Positions 24,112-33,661 are shown, numbered from the stretch's first letter. The stretch is 64,000 nt of DNA from Microbacterium kunmingense (GCF_023155745.1 NZ_JAKNUS010000003.1:359072-423071); one strand, 5' to 3'. A program made the numbers and translations. Notes: generated by a model from the sequence alone, not told the origin.

Positions 24112-25814
24112 GCGCTGTGGCACGCACCGAGATGCGCGGGGTCGGCATCGGGCTGGGCGTCGCGCAGGGCCCGGTGGCCCGCATGGCCGAGCCGCTCCCC
24201 GCGCCCGCCGACGAGCCCAGCACGATCGGCGAGGCCGCCGAGCGCGCGCGCGTCGATGAGGCCGTGAGCGCCGTCGCCCGGGAGCTCGAGAATCGGGCCG
24301 AGCAGGCGGGCGGTGCCGCGCAGGACGTCCTCGAGGCGCAGGCGATGATGGCCGAGGACCCGACGCTCTCCGACGAGATCGGCACGCGCCTCGCAGACGG
24401 CAAGACCGGCGAGCGCGCGGTGTTCGAGGCGTTCGCCGCGTTCCGCGACCAGCTCACCGCCGTGGGCGGCTACCTGGGCGAGCGCGCCGCCGACCTCGAC
24501 GACGTCGCGCAGCGCGTCATCGCGCGGCTGCGGGGCGTCGCGGCTCCGGGTGTGCCGGAGCCGGGGCATCCGTTCGTCCTCGTCGCGAAGGATCTCGCCC
24601 CCGCCGACACGGCGCTGCTGGATCTCGACCAGGTGCTCGCCCTCGTGACCACCGAGGGCGGACCCACCTCCCACACCGCGATCCTCGCCCGCGAGAAGGG
24701 CATCGTCGCCGTCGTCGGTGCCGCCGGCGCCGCCTCGCTCGCCGAGGGGCAGAGCGTGATCGTCGACGCCGCCGCCGGCGTGGTCACCGCCGACCCCACC
24801 GACGATGAGCTCCAGCGGGCGCGCGTGCGCGCCGACGCCCGGGCGAACGCCGCCTCGGCGCCGATCACCGCCGGCGCGCTCGCCGACGGCACGGCCGTGC
24901 CGCTCCTGGCGAATCTCGGCAAGCCCGACGGCGCCGCCGAGGCCGTCGCCCTCGGCGCCGAAGGCGTGGGGCTCTTCCGCACCGAGTTCCTCTTCCTCAG
25001 CGCTTCCTCCGCCCCGACCGTCGAGCAGCAGCGCGCCTCGTACGAGCAGCTGCTCCGCGCGTTCCCCGGCAAGAAGGTGGTCGTGCGGGTGCTCGATGCG
25101 GGCGCCGACAAGCCCCTCCCGTTCCTCAACGACGCGCACGAGGAGAACCCGGCCCTCGGGCTCCGCGGCCTGCGCGCGCTCCGCGCGAGCGAGGACATCC
25201 TCCGCGAGCAGCTCACCGCGCTGGCGGAGGCGGATGCCGCGACGCGGCGGTCCCCCGAGGGCCCGGCCGATCTGTGGGTCATGGCGCCGATGGTCGCCAC
25301 CGTCGAGGAGACGGCGTACTTCACCGCCCTGGCGAAGGAGTACGGCATCCGCACCGCGGGCGTCATGGTGGAGGTGCCCTCCGCGGCGCTCCTCGCAGAC
25401 CGCATCCTCGCCCACGCCGACTTCGCCTCGATCGGCACGAACGACCTCACCCAGTACACCCTCGCGGCCGACCGCCTGCTCGGTTCGGTCGCGGGATTCC
25501 AGGACCCGTGGCATCCGTCGGTCCTTCGCCTCATCCGCGAGGTGGGCGACGCCGGACGCACGCACGGCAAACCCGTCGGGATCTGCGGCGAAGCCGCCGC
25601 CGACCCGCTGCTCGCCGTTGTGCTGGTGGGGCTCGGCGCGACGAGTCTGTCGATGGCGCCCAGCGCCCTCGCCGACGTCCGCGCCACCCTCCTGCAGTAC
25701 ACCCTCGACGACGCTCGCGCGATCGCCGAGGCTTCCCTCGCCGCGGACAGCGCCGCGGCAGCCCGAGAGGCCGCCGCCAAGGCGGCTGACACCCAGAAGG
25801 AGACACAGCAATGA
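24108..25814 (+). CDS. ptsI: Phosphoenolpyruvate--protein phosphotransferase (enzyme I)
   Basis: Enzyme I takes phosphate from phosphoenolpyruvate and passes it to HPr. The 568 residues contain the phospho-histidine motif TTEGGPTSHTAILAREKGI (H189), the PEP-binding EGVGLFRTEFLF, and the C-terminal signatures PMVATVEETAYFTALAKEYGI and SIGTNDLTQYTLAADR with the catalytic-cysteine region GICGEAAADP. A short Ala-rich tail follows. The GTG overlaps ptsH, and the TGA overlaps the mtlA ATG. Confidence 0.96.
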   Translation: MSAVARTEMRGVGIGLGVAQGPVARMAEPLPAPADEPSTIGEAAERARVDEAVSAVARELENRAEQAGGAAQDVLEAQAMMAEDPTLSDEIGTRLADGKTGERAVFEAFAAFRDQLTAVGGYLGERAADLDDVAQRVIARLRGVAAPGVPEPGHPFVLVAKDLAPADTALLDLDQVLALVTTEGGPTSHTAILAREKGIVAVVGAAGAASLAEGQSVIVDAAAGVVTADPTDDELQRARVRADARANAASAPITAGALADGTAVPLLANLGKPDGAAEAVALGAEGVGLFRTEFLFLSASSAPTVEQQRASYEQLLRAFPGKKVVVRVLDAGADKPLPFLNDAHEENPALGLRGLRALRASEDILREQLTALAEADAATRRSPEGPADLWVMAPMVATVEETAYFTALAKEYGIRTAGVMVEVPSAALLADRILAHADFASIGTNDLTQYTLAADRLLGSVAGFQDPWHPSVLRLIREVGDAGRTHGKPVGICGEAAADPLLAVVLVGLGATSLSMAPSALADVRATLLQYTLDDARAIAEASLAADSAAAAREAAAKAADTQKETQQ

Positions 25815-27475
25815 CATCGGCGTCAGCTACCGTGAAGAAGCCGGGAGGCGGGCGCGTCGCCGTCCAGCGCTTCGGTACCTTCATTTCGGGCATGATCATG
25901 CCCAACATCCCGGCGTTCATCGCCTGGGGTCTGATCACGACCCTCTTCATCTCGGTCGGTTGGCTGGGGCAGTGGTATCCCGTCGCTCCCCTGCTCGGCG
26001 GCTTCGGCAACGCCGACGAGGTGGGCTGGACCTTCGCGCGCACGATGGTCGCGCTCACGGAGGACGGCCAGCCGTTCCCGCAGTACGTCGGCCTCGTCGG
26101 CTCGATGATCACGTACCTGCTGCCCCTGCTCATCGCCAACACGGCCGGCCGCCTGGTCTACGGCGAGCGCGGCGGTGTGGTGGCGACGATCGCCACGATG
26201 GGCGTCATCGTGGGCACGAGCATCCCGATGTTCCTCGGGGCGATGATCATGGGGCCGTTCGCGGGCTGGATCACCAAGCAGATGGACAAGCTCTGGGACG
26301 GCAAGATCAAGCCCGGTTTCGAGATGCTGGTGAACAACTTCTCCGCGGGCATCCTCGGCATGCTGCTGGCGATCCTCGGATTCTTCGCCTTCGGCCCGGC
26401 GATCAGCTTCGTGAGCACGGCGCTCGGCAACGCGGTCGATTGGCTCGTCTCCCTCGGGCTGCTTCCGCTCGTGTCGATCATCGTCGAGCCCGCGAAGGTG
26501 CTGTTCCTCAACAATGCGATCAACCAGGGCGTCTTCACCCCGCTCGGCATCCAGGAGGCAGCCGAGACCGGCAAGAGCATCCTGTTCCTCCTCGAGGCGA
26601 ACCCCGGCCCGGGACTCGGTCTGCTGCTGGCGTTCAGCTTCTTCGGTGTCGGTGTGGCGAAAGCATCAGCCCCGGGCGCCATCCTGATCCAGTTCTTCGG
26701 CGGCATCCACGAGATCTACTTCCCGTATGCGCTGGCCAAGCCGATCACGATCCTCGCCCTGATCGCCGGTGGTGCGACGGGCGTCGCGACCAACGTGCTG
26801 CTCAACGGCGGACTGTCCTTCCCGGCCGCTCCCGGCAGCATCATCGCCGTGACGCTCGCCGCGGGCAGCCCCGCCGCGGGAGGCGTCGGCAACCTGCTGG
26901 CGGTGTACCTGTCAGTCGTGCTGGCCGCCGTGGTGACCGGTGTGATCGCATCGATCATGCTCCGCGCGAGCCGTAAGCGCGATCTCGAGTCGGGCAACGC
27001 GGGTGACCTCTCAGCCGCGATCGCGCAGACCGAGGCGAACAAGGGTCGTTCCTCGTCCGCACTCGCCGGGCTGCGAGAGACCGCGGTCTCCAACGCCGCA
27101 GCGGAGGGCGACCTCCTCTCCGGCGAGGGAGCCGTCGCCGCCGACGCGATCGCCCACGGGACAGTCGTCGACCAGCAGGTGATCCGCAACGTCGTGTTCG
27201 CGTGCGACGCGGGGATGGGATCCTCCGCGATGGGGGCGAGCGTTCTTCGCAACAAGATGAAGAAGGCCGGTATCGACGACGTCACGGTCACCAACAAGTC
27301 GATCGCCAACCTGGACGGGTCGGCCGACCTCGTCATCACGCAGAAGCAGTTGACGGACCGAGCACGCCAGCAGGCGCCCGACGCCGTCCACGTGTCGGTG
27401 GACAACTTCATGAACTCGCCCCGTTACGACGAGGTCGTGGAATTGGTGCGCGATCAGCACAAGGATGGTGCGTAA
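25811..27475 (+). CDS. mtlA: PTS mannitol transporter subunit EIICB
   Basis: MtlA carries mannitol across the membrane and phosphorylates it to mannitol-1-phosphate. The 554 residues comprise an EIIC domain (about 15-385) starting RFGTFISGMIMPNIPAFIAWG, with GGIHEIYFPYAL as the sugar-binding loop. A hydrophilic linker leads to a C-terminal EIIB domain from about residue 455 with the phospho-cysteine C465 in VVFACDAGMGSSAMGA. The EIIA domain, fused in enterobacterial MtlA, is separate here (mtlF). The ATG overlaps the ptsI stop (ATGA). A 10-bp-stem hairpin follows before mtlF. Confidence 0.96.
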   Translation: MTSASATVKKPGGGRVAVQRFGTFISGMIMPNIPAFIAWGLITTLFISVGWLGQWYPVAPLLGGFGNADEVGWTFARTMVALTEDGQPFPQYVGLVGSMITYLLPLLIANTAGRLVYGERGGVVATIATMGVIVGTSIPMFLGAMIMGPFAGWITKQMDKLWDGKIKPGFEMLVNNFSAGILGMLLAILGFFAFGPAISFVSTALGNAVDWLVSLGLLPLVSIIVEPAKVLFLNNAINQGVFTPLGIQEAAETGKSILFLLEANPGPGLGLLLAFSFFGVGVAKASAPGAILIQFFGGIHEIYFPYALAKPITILALIAGGATGVATNVLLNGGLSFPAAPGSIIAVTLAAGSPAAGGVGNLLAVYLSVVLAAVVTGVIASIMLRASRKRDLESGNAGDLSAAIAQTEANKGRSSSALAGLRETAVSNAAAEGDLLSGEGAVAADAIAHGTVVDQQVIRNVVFACDAGMGSSAMGASVLRNKMKKAGIDDVTVTNKSIANLDGSADLVITQKQLTDRARQQAPDAVHVSVDNFMNSPRYDEVVELVRDQHKDGA

Positions 27476-27490
27476 GCATCTGCCGAACCA

Positions 27491-27533
27491 GGATGCCGGG
27501 GGTCGACGCGTGGACGCGCGGCTCCCGGCATCC
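27491..27533 (+). terminator. Intercistronic hairpin between mtlA and mtlF
   Basis: GGATGCCGGG and CCCGGCATCC form a perfect 10-bp stem with a 23-nt loop. Lying inside the operon, it may be a partial terminator or an mRNA-stabilising structure that sets the ratio of MtlA to MtlF and MtlD. Confidence 0.45.
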
Positions 27534-27583
27534 GTCATCACCGACGACAACGACGCACGACGACACGAGCGAAAGGCGAAATC

Positions 27584-28021
27584 ATGGCACGTGAGGTCCT
27601 CACCCCGGGGCAGGTCCGCATCCACTCCGGCAGCGCGACGCGCGAGGAGGCGATGCGCGAAGCCGCAGAGATCCTCGAGTCGGTCGGCGCCGTCACCGGC
27701 GGGTACTACGACGCGATGCAGCAGCGCGAGCAGACCGTTTCGACCTACATGGGCAACGAGCTGGCGATCCCCCACGGCACCAACGAGACGAAGGACACCA
27801 TCCTGGAGTCCGGTCTCTCCGTTGTCCGGTACGACGGCGGCGTCGATTGGGGCGGCGAGCGTGTGACGTTCGTCATCGGCATCGCCGGCAAGGGCGATGA
27901 GCACCTCGAGATCCTCTCGCGCATCGCGCTGCTGTTCTCGGAGGAGGACGATGTGGCGCGCCTGAAGGCGACCTCCGACTCGCAGGAGCTCTACGACGCG
28001 GTGTCGGCGGGCGTGGAATGA
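27584..28021 (+). CDS. mtlF: PTS mannitol EIIA protein
   Basis: This 145-residue protein accepts phosphate from HPr and passes it to the EIIB domain of MtlA. It has the fold and motif of mannitol-family EIIA: the phospho-histidine H64 in [14 protein letters not shown], followed by [21 protein letters not shown]. The ATG at 27584 follows GCGAAAGGCG. It overlaps mtlD by 4 nt (ATGA). Confidence 0.95.
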   Translation: MAREVLTPGQVRIHSGSATREEAMREAAEILESVGAVTGGYYDAMQQREQTVSTYMGNELAIPHGTNETKDTILESGLSVVRYDGGVDWGGERVTFVIGIAGKGDEHLEILSRIALLFSEEDDVARLKATSDSQELYDAVSAGVE

Positions 28022-29172
28022 AGGCTGTCCACTTCGGCGCCGGCAACATCGGGCGGGGGTTCGTCGGGCTGCTGCTGCACGAGGGCGGTTACGAGCTGGT
28101 GTTCTCGGATGTCGCGGGCGCGCTCGTCGACGCGATCAACCAGGTGTCGGAGTACACCGTGCACGAGGTCGGCGAGGGCGGGCGCGATCACGTCGTCACG
28201 GGGTTCCGGGCGATCAACAGCGCCGAGCACCCCGACGAGGTCATCGAGGAGGTCGCGGGGGCGAACGTGGTGACCACCGCGGTGGGGCCCACCATCCTGC
28301 GCTTCGTCGCGCCGCATCTGGTGGCGGGGCTGGCGCTGCGCGACCCCACCTCGCCACCCCTGCAGATCATGGCGTGCGAGAACGCCATCAACGCCACCGA
28401 CCTGCTGCGCGAGGAGATGATCGACGCGGCGGGCGAGGCCTGGGGGGCACTGGAGAACCGAGCGGTGTTCGCGAACACGGCGGTGGACCGGATCGTTCCC
28501 GAGCAGCCGGCCGGCGCGGGTGTGGATGTGACGGTCGAGCCCTTCTTCGAATGGGCGATCGAGCGGCATCCGTTCGGTGACCACCCGCCCACGATTCCGG
28601 GGGCGCACTTCGTCGACGACCTCGCGCCGTACATCGAGCGGAAGCTGTTCACGGTCAACACCGGGCACGCCGCAACGGCCTACTTCGGCGCGCAGGCGGG
28701 GGTCGAGCGGATCGCCGACGCTCTCGCCGACCCGTCGATCGCCTCTGCGGTGGCGGCGGCGCTCGAGGAGACGTCAGCGGTGCTGATCGCCAAGCACGAA
28801 TTCTCCCCCGAGGAGCTGGCGGAGTACCGTGCGACGATCCTCAGTCGGTTCGCGAACCCCGCCCTGCCCGACCACGTGCGTCGCGTGGCGCGGCAGCCGC
28901 TGCGGAAGCTGTCGCGCAACGAGCGGTTCATCGGGCCGGCAGCGGAGGCCGCCGAACGCGGGCTGCCGGTGGATGCGCTCGTGGCGGCCATCGGCGCGGC
29001 CCTCGCGTTCGACGACCCGGACGACCCGCAGGCTGTGGAGCTGCAGGCGATGCTGCGAGAGCAGGACGCCGACGCCGTGGCTGTCGCGGTGACCGGGCTC
29101 GAGCGGAGTCATCCGCTGTACGCGCGCGTGCGCGACGCGGTCGCCGCCCGGCAGGCGGCGCTCGCGGGCTGA
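28018..29172 (+). CDS. mtlD: Mannitol-1-phosphate 5-dehydrogenase
   Basis: MtlD oxidises mannitol-1-phosphate to fructose-6-phosphate with NAD. The 384-residue protein has the N-terminal nucleotide motif [16 protein letters not shown], the family [10 protein letters not shown] segment, and the catalytic region [18 protein letters not shown] with the conserved lysine and histidine. Length and order match polyol dehydrogenases of this family. It completes the mannitol operon; no terminator is visible before the next gene. Confidence 0.96.
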   Translation: MKAVHFGAGNIGRGFVGLLLHEGGYELVFSDVAGALVDAINQVSEYTVHEVGEGGRDHVVTGFRAINSAEHPDEVIEEVAGANVVTTAVGPTILRFVAPHLVAGLALRDPTSPPLQIMACENAINATDLLREEMIDAAGEAWGALENRAVFANTAVDRIVPEQPAGAGVDVTVEPFFEWAIERHPFGDHPPTIPGAHFVDDLAPYIERKLFTVNTGHAATAYFGAQAGVERIADALADPSIASAVAAALEETSAVLIAKHEFSPEELAEYRATILSRFANPALPDHVRRVARQPLRKLSRNERFIGPAAEAAERGLPVDALVAAIGAALAFDDPDDPQAVELQAMLREQDADAVAVAVTGLERSHPLYARVRDAVAARQAALAG

Positions 29173-29230
29173 GCGCGGGGGCTTGTGATCGACGGTCTGG
29201 GTCCACGGGTGTGGGGCGCACAGGCGGCGG

Positions 29231-29236
29231 TACGCT
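29231..29236 (+). promoter_or_regulatory. -10 box of the membrane-anchored hydrolase gene, leaderless type
   Basis: TACGCT is followed by 6 nt and the GTG at 29243. Confidence 0.55.
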
Positions 29237-29242
29237 CAGGGA

Positions 29243-30064
29243 GTGGCATCCGGGTCATCCGAAGGATCTGCCGAGGAGTCTTCCCAGCCGTCCGATGAGG
29301 CGCCCACCCGCGCGCGGGCGCGGCGGCGGTGGCGACGTGCGCTGGCGTGGGTGTTCGGGTCGCTCGGTGTGCTTCTTCTGCTTGCCGTCGGCGCGCTCGT
29401 CGTCTGGAGCCAGGTCGGGGTGATGGCCGCCGAGGCGGGCCCGCTCGAGGACGTGCAGACCAACCCTCAGGTCCGGTTCACCGAAACGTCGACCGCGGTC
29501 ATCCTCGAGCCTGCCGGCGGACCCGGGGAGGTGGGCCTGGTCTACATCCCGGGCGCCAAGGTCGAAGCCGCGGCCTACGCCCCGACGATGGCCGACGTCG
29601 TGGCGGAGGACGGGGTGACGGTCGTCATCACCAAACCATGGCTCAACCTCGCTTTTTTCGACCTGAGACCGCTGTCGGCGTTCACCGACCTCGTGCCGGG
29701 GATCGATCAGTGGATCGTCGGTGGCCATTCCCTGGGCGGGGTGCGGGCGTGTCAGCTCGCCGGTGACGCCGACGCCCTCGCACTGTTCGCGTCGTACTGC
29801 GCCGGTGACATCTCGGGATCGGATCTGCCGGTGATCAGCATCGCCGGCAGCGAGGACGGCCTCTCCACCCCGGAGAAGATCGCCGACGCTCGACCGCTGC
29901 TGCCGGAGGAGGCGGTGATGACGGAGATCGCGGGGGCCAATCACGCGGCCTTCGGCGCCTACGGCCCGCAGGCGGGCGACAACGAGGCGTCGATCACCCT
30001 CCCCGAGATGCGGGCGGAGATCGCCGGCCTCCTCGCCCCCTTCGTGGCCGCCCTCCCCCGCTGA
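29243..30064 (+). CDS. Membrane-anchored alpha/beta hydrolase
   Basis: This 273-residue protein has a polar Ser/Glu/Arg N-terminus, one membrane segment (about residues 37-60, FGSLGVLLLLAVGALVVW) and an extracytoplasmic alpha/beta-hydrolase domain. The nucleophile elbow is IVGGHSLGGVRA, the acid is probably in AGSEDGLS, and the histidine is in IAGANHAAFGAYG. It resembles the actinobacterial hydrolase_5 (DUF3089-like/carboxymethylenebutenolidase-related) group. The substrate is unknown; the anchoring suggests action at the outer face of the membrane. Confidence 0.82.
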   Translation: MASGSSEGSAEESSQPSDEAPTRARARRRWRRALAWVFGSLGVLLLLAVGALVVWSQVGVMAAEAGPLEDVQTNPQVRFTETSTAVILEPAGGPGEVGLVYIPGAKVEAAAYAPTMADVVAEDGVTVVITKPWLNLAFFDLRPLSAFTDLVPGIDQWIVGGHSLGGVRACQLAGDADALALFASYCAGDISGSDLPVISIAGSEDGLSTPEKIADARPLLPEEAVMTEIAGANHAAFGAYGPQAGDNEASITLPEMRAEIAGLLAPFVAALPR

Positions 30065-30080
30065 CCCCCGCGCGCCCCGG

Positions 30081-30165
30081 CTGCACAACTCCTCAAATCC
30101 GGGTCGCCGGGCCCTCGCTCGGGCTGCTTCCGCCATATTGGCCCCGTATCTGAGGAGTTGTGCAG
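30081..30165. repeat. 85-bp palindromic element, family C, upstream copy
   Basis: Terminal inverted repeats are perfect over 15 bp: CTGCACAACTCCTCA at the left and its reverse complement at the right. The 55-bp interior is unlike that of the partner copy at 31107-31191, but the total length is the same. It ends 98 bp before the DUF559 start codon. Confidence 0.85.
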
Positions 30166-30263
30166 ACGACGTCCTCTCCTGCACAGCGTCGATGCCCGGC
30201 CAACAATGCACTGATCATCTGTGAAGGCACGTCAGGGAGCGCACGCCGGCGTTGGCTGGAGAG

Positions 30264-31145
30264 ATGCACCGTGACGCACGGATATCCGGACCGATCCTCT
30301 CGGCCACTTTCCTGAGCGCGCGGAGCCTCGCCGAGCGTGGCGTCACTCGACACGGCGTGCAGCAACTGCTGAACGCGGGCCGACTCACCCGACTTCGCCG
30401 GGACCGCTACGTCGACTCCACGATGTGCCCCGAACTTCAGCAGGCCGGGAGACACGGAGGACGCCTCGACTGCGTCTCCCTGCTCTCGCTCCTCGGCGTG
30501 TTCGTTCGCGCGACGACGGGACTCCACGTCCAATTCGACGTCGGCGCAAGTCGCCTTCCCGCTCGTCCCCGCAACGTCACCCCGCACTGGCGCGTCTCCC
30601 GTCAGCCGCGAACGTCGATGTCAGCTCCGCTGATCGAGGCGCTCGCCCAGGCCGTGAGATGTCAGATGCCCCGCGACGCGGTCGCAACGCTCGACAGCGC
30701 CTGGCACCTCGGACTCATCACCGAGATCGACATCGCCGAAGTCTTCGCTCTTCTTCCCCGGCGCTATCGTCGACTGCGCCAACTTGTTGATCGTCGCAGC
30801 GAATCGGGGCCCGAAACCCTCATGCGGCTCCTTCTTCGCGGGCTGGGTCGGGACGTCGAGATCCAAGTGGACATATCAGGTGTCGGCCGCGTCGACTTCG
30901 TGGTCGACGGCTGGCTCATCATCGAATGCGACAGCAAGGCGTACCACGAGGGGTGGGACGCTCAGCGTCGCGATCGGCGCCGCGACATCGCGGCGGCCGC
31001 GCGGGGTTACACCACCATTCGTCCGCTCGCAGAGGACATTCTGTTCAACTACGGTGAGATTCTCGAGCAGGTGAGAGCGATCCTGGACGCGGGCCCGACC
31101 TTCCGTCCGCACAACTCCTCAAGAAGAAGCACGCGAGCCTTCTGA
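30264..31145 (+). CDS. DUF559 / Vsr-like nuclease-domain protein, copy 3
   Basis: The 293-residue product starts with a winged-helix region of the AbiEi type (LSARSLAERGVTRHGVQQLL then LTRLRRDRYV, residues 17-50). It ends with a DUF559 domain (180-280) that has the full acidic set: E184, D211 in RVDFVVDG, E221-C-D223 and K225, then RRDRRRDIAAAARGY. The ATG at 30264 follows GGAG and is preferred over an in-frame TTG at 30252. The last 12 residues (PHNSSRRSTRAF) are encoded by the left part of the downstream 85-bp palindrome, so the repeat is part of the gene. No toxin gene is adjacent. Function unknown. Confidence 0.84.
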   Translation: MHRDARISGPILSATFLSARSLAERGVTRHGVQQLLNAGRLTRLRRDRYVDSTMCPELQQAGRHGGRLDCVSLLSLLGVFVRATTGLHVQFDVGASRLPARPRNVTPHWRVSRQPRTSMSAPLIEALAQAVRCQMPRDAVATLDSAWHLGLITEIDIAEVFALLPRRYRRLRQLVDRRSESGPETLMRLLLRGLGRDVEIQVDISGVGRVDFVVDGWLIIECDSKAYHEGWDAQRRDRRRDIAAAARGYTTIRPLAEDILFNYGEILEQVRAILDAGPTFRPHNSSRRSTRAF

Positions 31146-31191
31146 CCCCACGGCGAAGGCCGTGTGAGCACGATTCGGAGGAGTTGCGCAG
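31107..31191. repeat. 85-bp palindromic element, family C, downstream copy, overlapping the gene end
   Basis: CCGCACAACTCCTCA at the left is mirrored by GGAGGAGTTGCGCAG at the right. Length equals the upstream copy. The first 39 bp are the end of the DUF559 reading frame, including its stop codon. Confidence 0.83.
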
Positions 31192-31206
31192 ACGCCGGCC
31201 GCCCGC

Positions 31207-32322
31207 CTAGCGGTCGAAGCCGTCGGAGATGATGTCAATGAGCTCCTCGCGCTGCTCCACGGGGAGGAACGCGCCCGCCGCGGCGTTCATCTGGAACGCC
31301 TCGAGGTCGTCGAGCCCGTAATCGAAGGCCTCGACGAGGAGGGCGAGCTCACGGGTGAGCGACGTGCGGCTCATGAGCCGGTTGTCGACGTTGACCGTCA
31401 CCGCGAAACCCAGCTGGTAGAGCAGGTCGAACGGGTGATCCTCGAGGTCGGTCCCCCAGCGCTGGATCGCACCGGTCTGCAGGTTCGACGACGGCGACAG
31501 CTCCAGCGGGATCTCGCGATCGCGCACCCACCGCGCGAGGTCGCCGAACTCCACCAGCACCTCCTCGCCCGACCGCTGCACGATCTCGAGATCCTCGGCG
31601 ATGCGCACGCCGTGGCCCAGGCGCAGGGCGCGCCCGTCGAGGAGGGCCGAGCGGATGGACTCCAGCCCCGCCGCCTCCCCGGCGTGCACCGTCACGGGCA
31701 AGAACTCCCCCGCCAGGAAGTCGAACGCCTTCCGGTGCCGTGAGGGGAGGAAGCCGTCCTCGGGGCCGGCGATGTCGAACCCGACGGCGCCGCGTCCCCG
31801 CCACTCGACGGCGAGTCTCGCGATCTCGTGCGACCGGTCGGTGTGGCGCATGGCGGTGATGAGCTGACCGACGCGGATGTCGCGGCCGGCGTCGGCGGCG
31901 AGATCCTCGCCCTCCTCGATCCCGTCCTGCACCGCCTCGACGACCTCGTCAAGGGTGAGACCTCCGGTCAGGTGCTGCTCGGGCGCCCAGCGCACCTCAC
32001 CGTAGATCACGCCGTCGGCGGCGAGATCCTCGACGAACTCCCGCGCCACCCGCGTGAGCCCCTCGCGGGTCTGCATCACCGACAGTGTGACGTCGAAGGT
32101 CTTGAGGTACTCCACGAGCGAGCCCGAGTCGCTCTTCTCGGCGAACCACTCCCCGAGAGCCTCGGCGTCGTCCTCGGGCAGGTCGACGTCGGCGTCGTCG
32201 GCGAGCTCGACGATCGTCGCGGGGCGCAGCCCGCCGTCGAGGTGGTCGTGCAGCGAGATCTTGGGCAGGCTCCGCAGAGACACACCCTCCAGCTGGGCGT
32301 CGCCGTGCTGATCGATGGCCAT
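31207..32322 (-). CDS. add: Adenosine deaminase
   Basis: Add converts (deoxy)adenosine to (deoxy)inosine. The 371 residues show the zinc-binding LPKISLHDHLDGGLRP, the catalytic LPVTVHAGEAAGLESI, RLGHGVRI, and the final metal and substrate region VTVNVDNRLMSRTSLTRE (usually D-D-P; here D-N-R, a known variant in actinobacterial members). The ATG at 32322 follows GGAGG; the longer frame upstream is the shadow of deoA. It is the last gene of the nucleoside salvage cluster, 28 nt after deoA. Confidence 0.93.
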   Translation of the reverse strand: MAIDQHGDAQLEGVSLRSLPKISLHDHLDGGLRPATIVELADDADVDLPEDDAEALGEWFAEKSDSGSLVEYLKTFDVTLSVMQTREGLTRVAREFVEDLAADGVIYGEVRWAPEQHLTGGLTLDEVVEAVQDGIEEGEDLAADAGRDIRVGQLITAMRHTDRSHEIARLAVEWRGRGAVGFDIAGPEDGFLPSRHRKAFDFLAGEFLPVTVHAGEAAGLESIRSALLDGRALRLGHGVRIAEDLEIVQRSGEEVLVEFGDLARWVRDREIPLELSPSSNLQTGAIQRWGTDLEDHPFDLLYQLGFAVTVNVDNRLMSRTSLTRELALLVEAFDYGLDDLEAFQMNAAAGAFLPVEQREELIDIISDGFDR

Positions 32323-32350
32323 CGTGTACCTCCGGGGTTGGGTGGGCGGA

Positions 32351-33661
32351 TCAGATCGAGTCGGCGGTGATGCGTTCGCGAACGAGGGATGCCGCGGCGG
32401 GCGCGTCCTCGCCGATGTCCCACGCCCCCTCGAGAGCGTCCAGTGCCCGGGCGAAACGCGCCGGGTCGTCGCCGGAGAGTGTGAAGACCGGAGCACCCTC
32501 GGCGACCTGGTCGCCGGGCTTGACGTGCAGATCGATGCCCGCCGCGTGGACCACGGCGTCCTCGGCGCGGGCGCGGCCCGCCCCCAGGCGCCACGCGGCG
32601 ATGCCGAAGGGCAGGGCGTCCATGCGGCTGACGACGCCGCTCCGCGGCGCGGTGACGGTGTGGGTCTCCCGCGCCGTCGGGAGCGCCGCGTCGGGGTCGC
32701 CGTCCTGGGCGCGGATCATCTGGCGCCAGACGTCCATCGCCCGACCGTCCCGCAGCGCACCCTCGACGTCGGCGTCGGGTTGCCCGGCGAGGGCGAGCAT
32801 CTCGCGCGCGAGCGCGACGGTCAGCTCGACGACGTCGGCGGGTCCCCCGCCGGCGAGCACCTCGACCGATTCGCGCACCTCGTTGGCGTTGCCGATCGCG
32901 AGTCCGAGCGGGGTGTTCATGTCCGTCAGGAGCGCGGTCGTGGCGACCCCCGAGTCGGTGCCGAGACCGACCATCGTGCGCGCGAGCTCGCGGGCGCGGT
33001 CGATGTCCTGCATGAAGGCGCCCGAGCCGAACTTGACGTCCAGCACGAGGGCGGCCGTCCCCTCGGCGATCTTCTTCGACATGATGCTCGAGGCAATGAG
33101 CGGGATCGCCTCGACGGTGCCGGTCACATCGCGCAGCGCGTACAGCCGCTTGTCGGCCGGGGCGAGCCCGGAGCCGGCGGCGCAGATCACCGCCCCCACG
33201 TCGCGCAGCTGCGCGCGGAGTTCCTCGTTCGACAGCGCGGCGCGCCATCCGGGAATCGACTCCAGCTTGTCGAGGGTCCCGCCGGTGTGACCGAGGCCGC
33301 GGCCCGAGAGCTGCGGCACGGCCACGCCGAACGCCGCGACGAGGGGCGCGAGCGGCAGCGTGATCTTGTCGCCGACGCCGCCTGTGGAGTGCTTGTCGAC
33401 GGTCGTCTTGCCGAGACCGTCGAAGCTCATCCGCTCGCCGGAGGCGATCATCGCGTCGGTCATCACGCGGATCTCATCGCGCGACATGCCGTTCAGCAGC
33501 ACCGCCATGGTGAACGCCGACATCTGGGCGTCCGAGACGTACCCGCGGGTGTAGGCGTCGATCATCCAGCGGAGCGCGTCCTCGGCAACGGCGCCGCCGT
33601 CGCGCTTGGCGCGGATGACGTCGACCGCGTCGAAGGGCTCGGGGGCCGGGCCACCGCTCAT
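32351..33661 (-). CDS. deoA: Thymidine phosphorylase
   Basis: The enzyme splits thymidine (or pyrimidine nucleosides generally) with phosphate to the base and deoxyribose-1-phosphate. The 436 residues contain the nucleoside phosphorylase II signature SGRGLGHTGGTLDKLESIPG, the phosphate motif DKHSTGGVGDKITL, KKIAEGTAALVLDVKFGSGAFM, and a C-terminal barrel-like domain with HVKPGDQVAEGAPVFTL. The start at 33661 comes from its ATGA overlap with cdd. Confidence 0.95.
   Translation of the reverse strand: MSGGPAPEPFDAVDVIRAKRDGGAVAEDALRWMIDAYTRGYVSDAQMSAFTMAVLLNGMSRDEIRVMTDAMIASGERMSFDGLGKTTVDKHSTGGVGDKITLPLAPLVAAFGVAVPQLSGRGLGHTGGTLDKLESIPGWRAALSNEELRAQLRDVGAVICAAGSGLAPADKRLYALRDVTGTVEAIPLIASSIMSKKIAEGTAALVLDVKFGSGAFMQDIDRARELARTMVGLGTDSGVATTALLTDMNTPLGLAIGNANEVRESVEVLAGGGPADVVELTVALAREMLALAGQPDADVEGALRDGRAMDVWRQMIRAQDGDPDAALPTARETHTVTAPRSGVVSRMDALPFGIAAWRLGAGRARAEDAVVHAAGIDLHVKPGDQVAEGAPVFTLSGDDPARFARALDALEGAWDIGEDAPAAASLVRERITADSI

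Noticed and set aside
30252..30263. TTG at 30252 as the start of the third DUF559 gene
   Set aside because: The ATG at 30264 has GGAG directly upstream and adds no doubtful residues, while the TTG would place GGAG inside the coding region.
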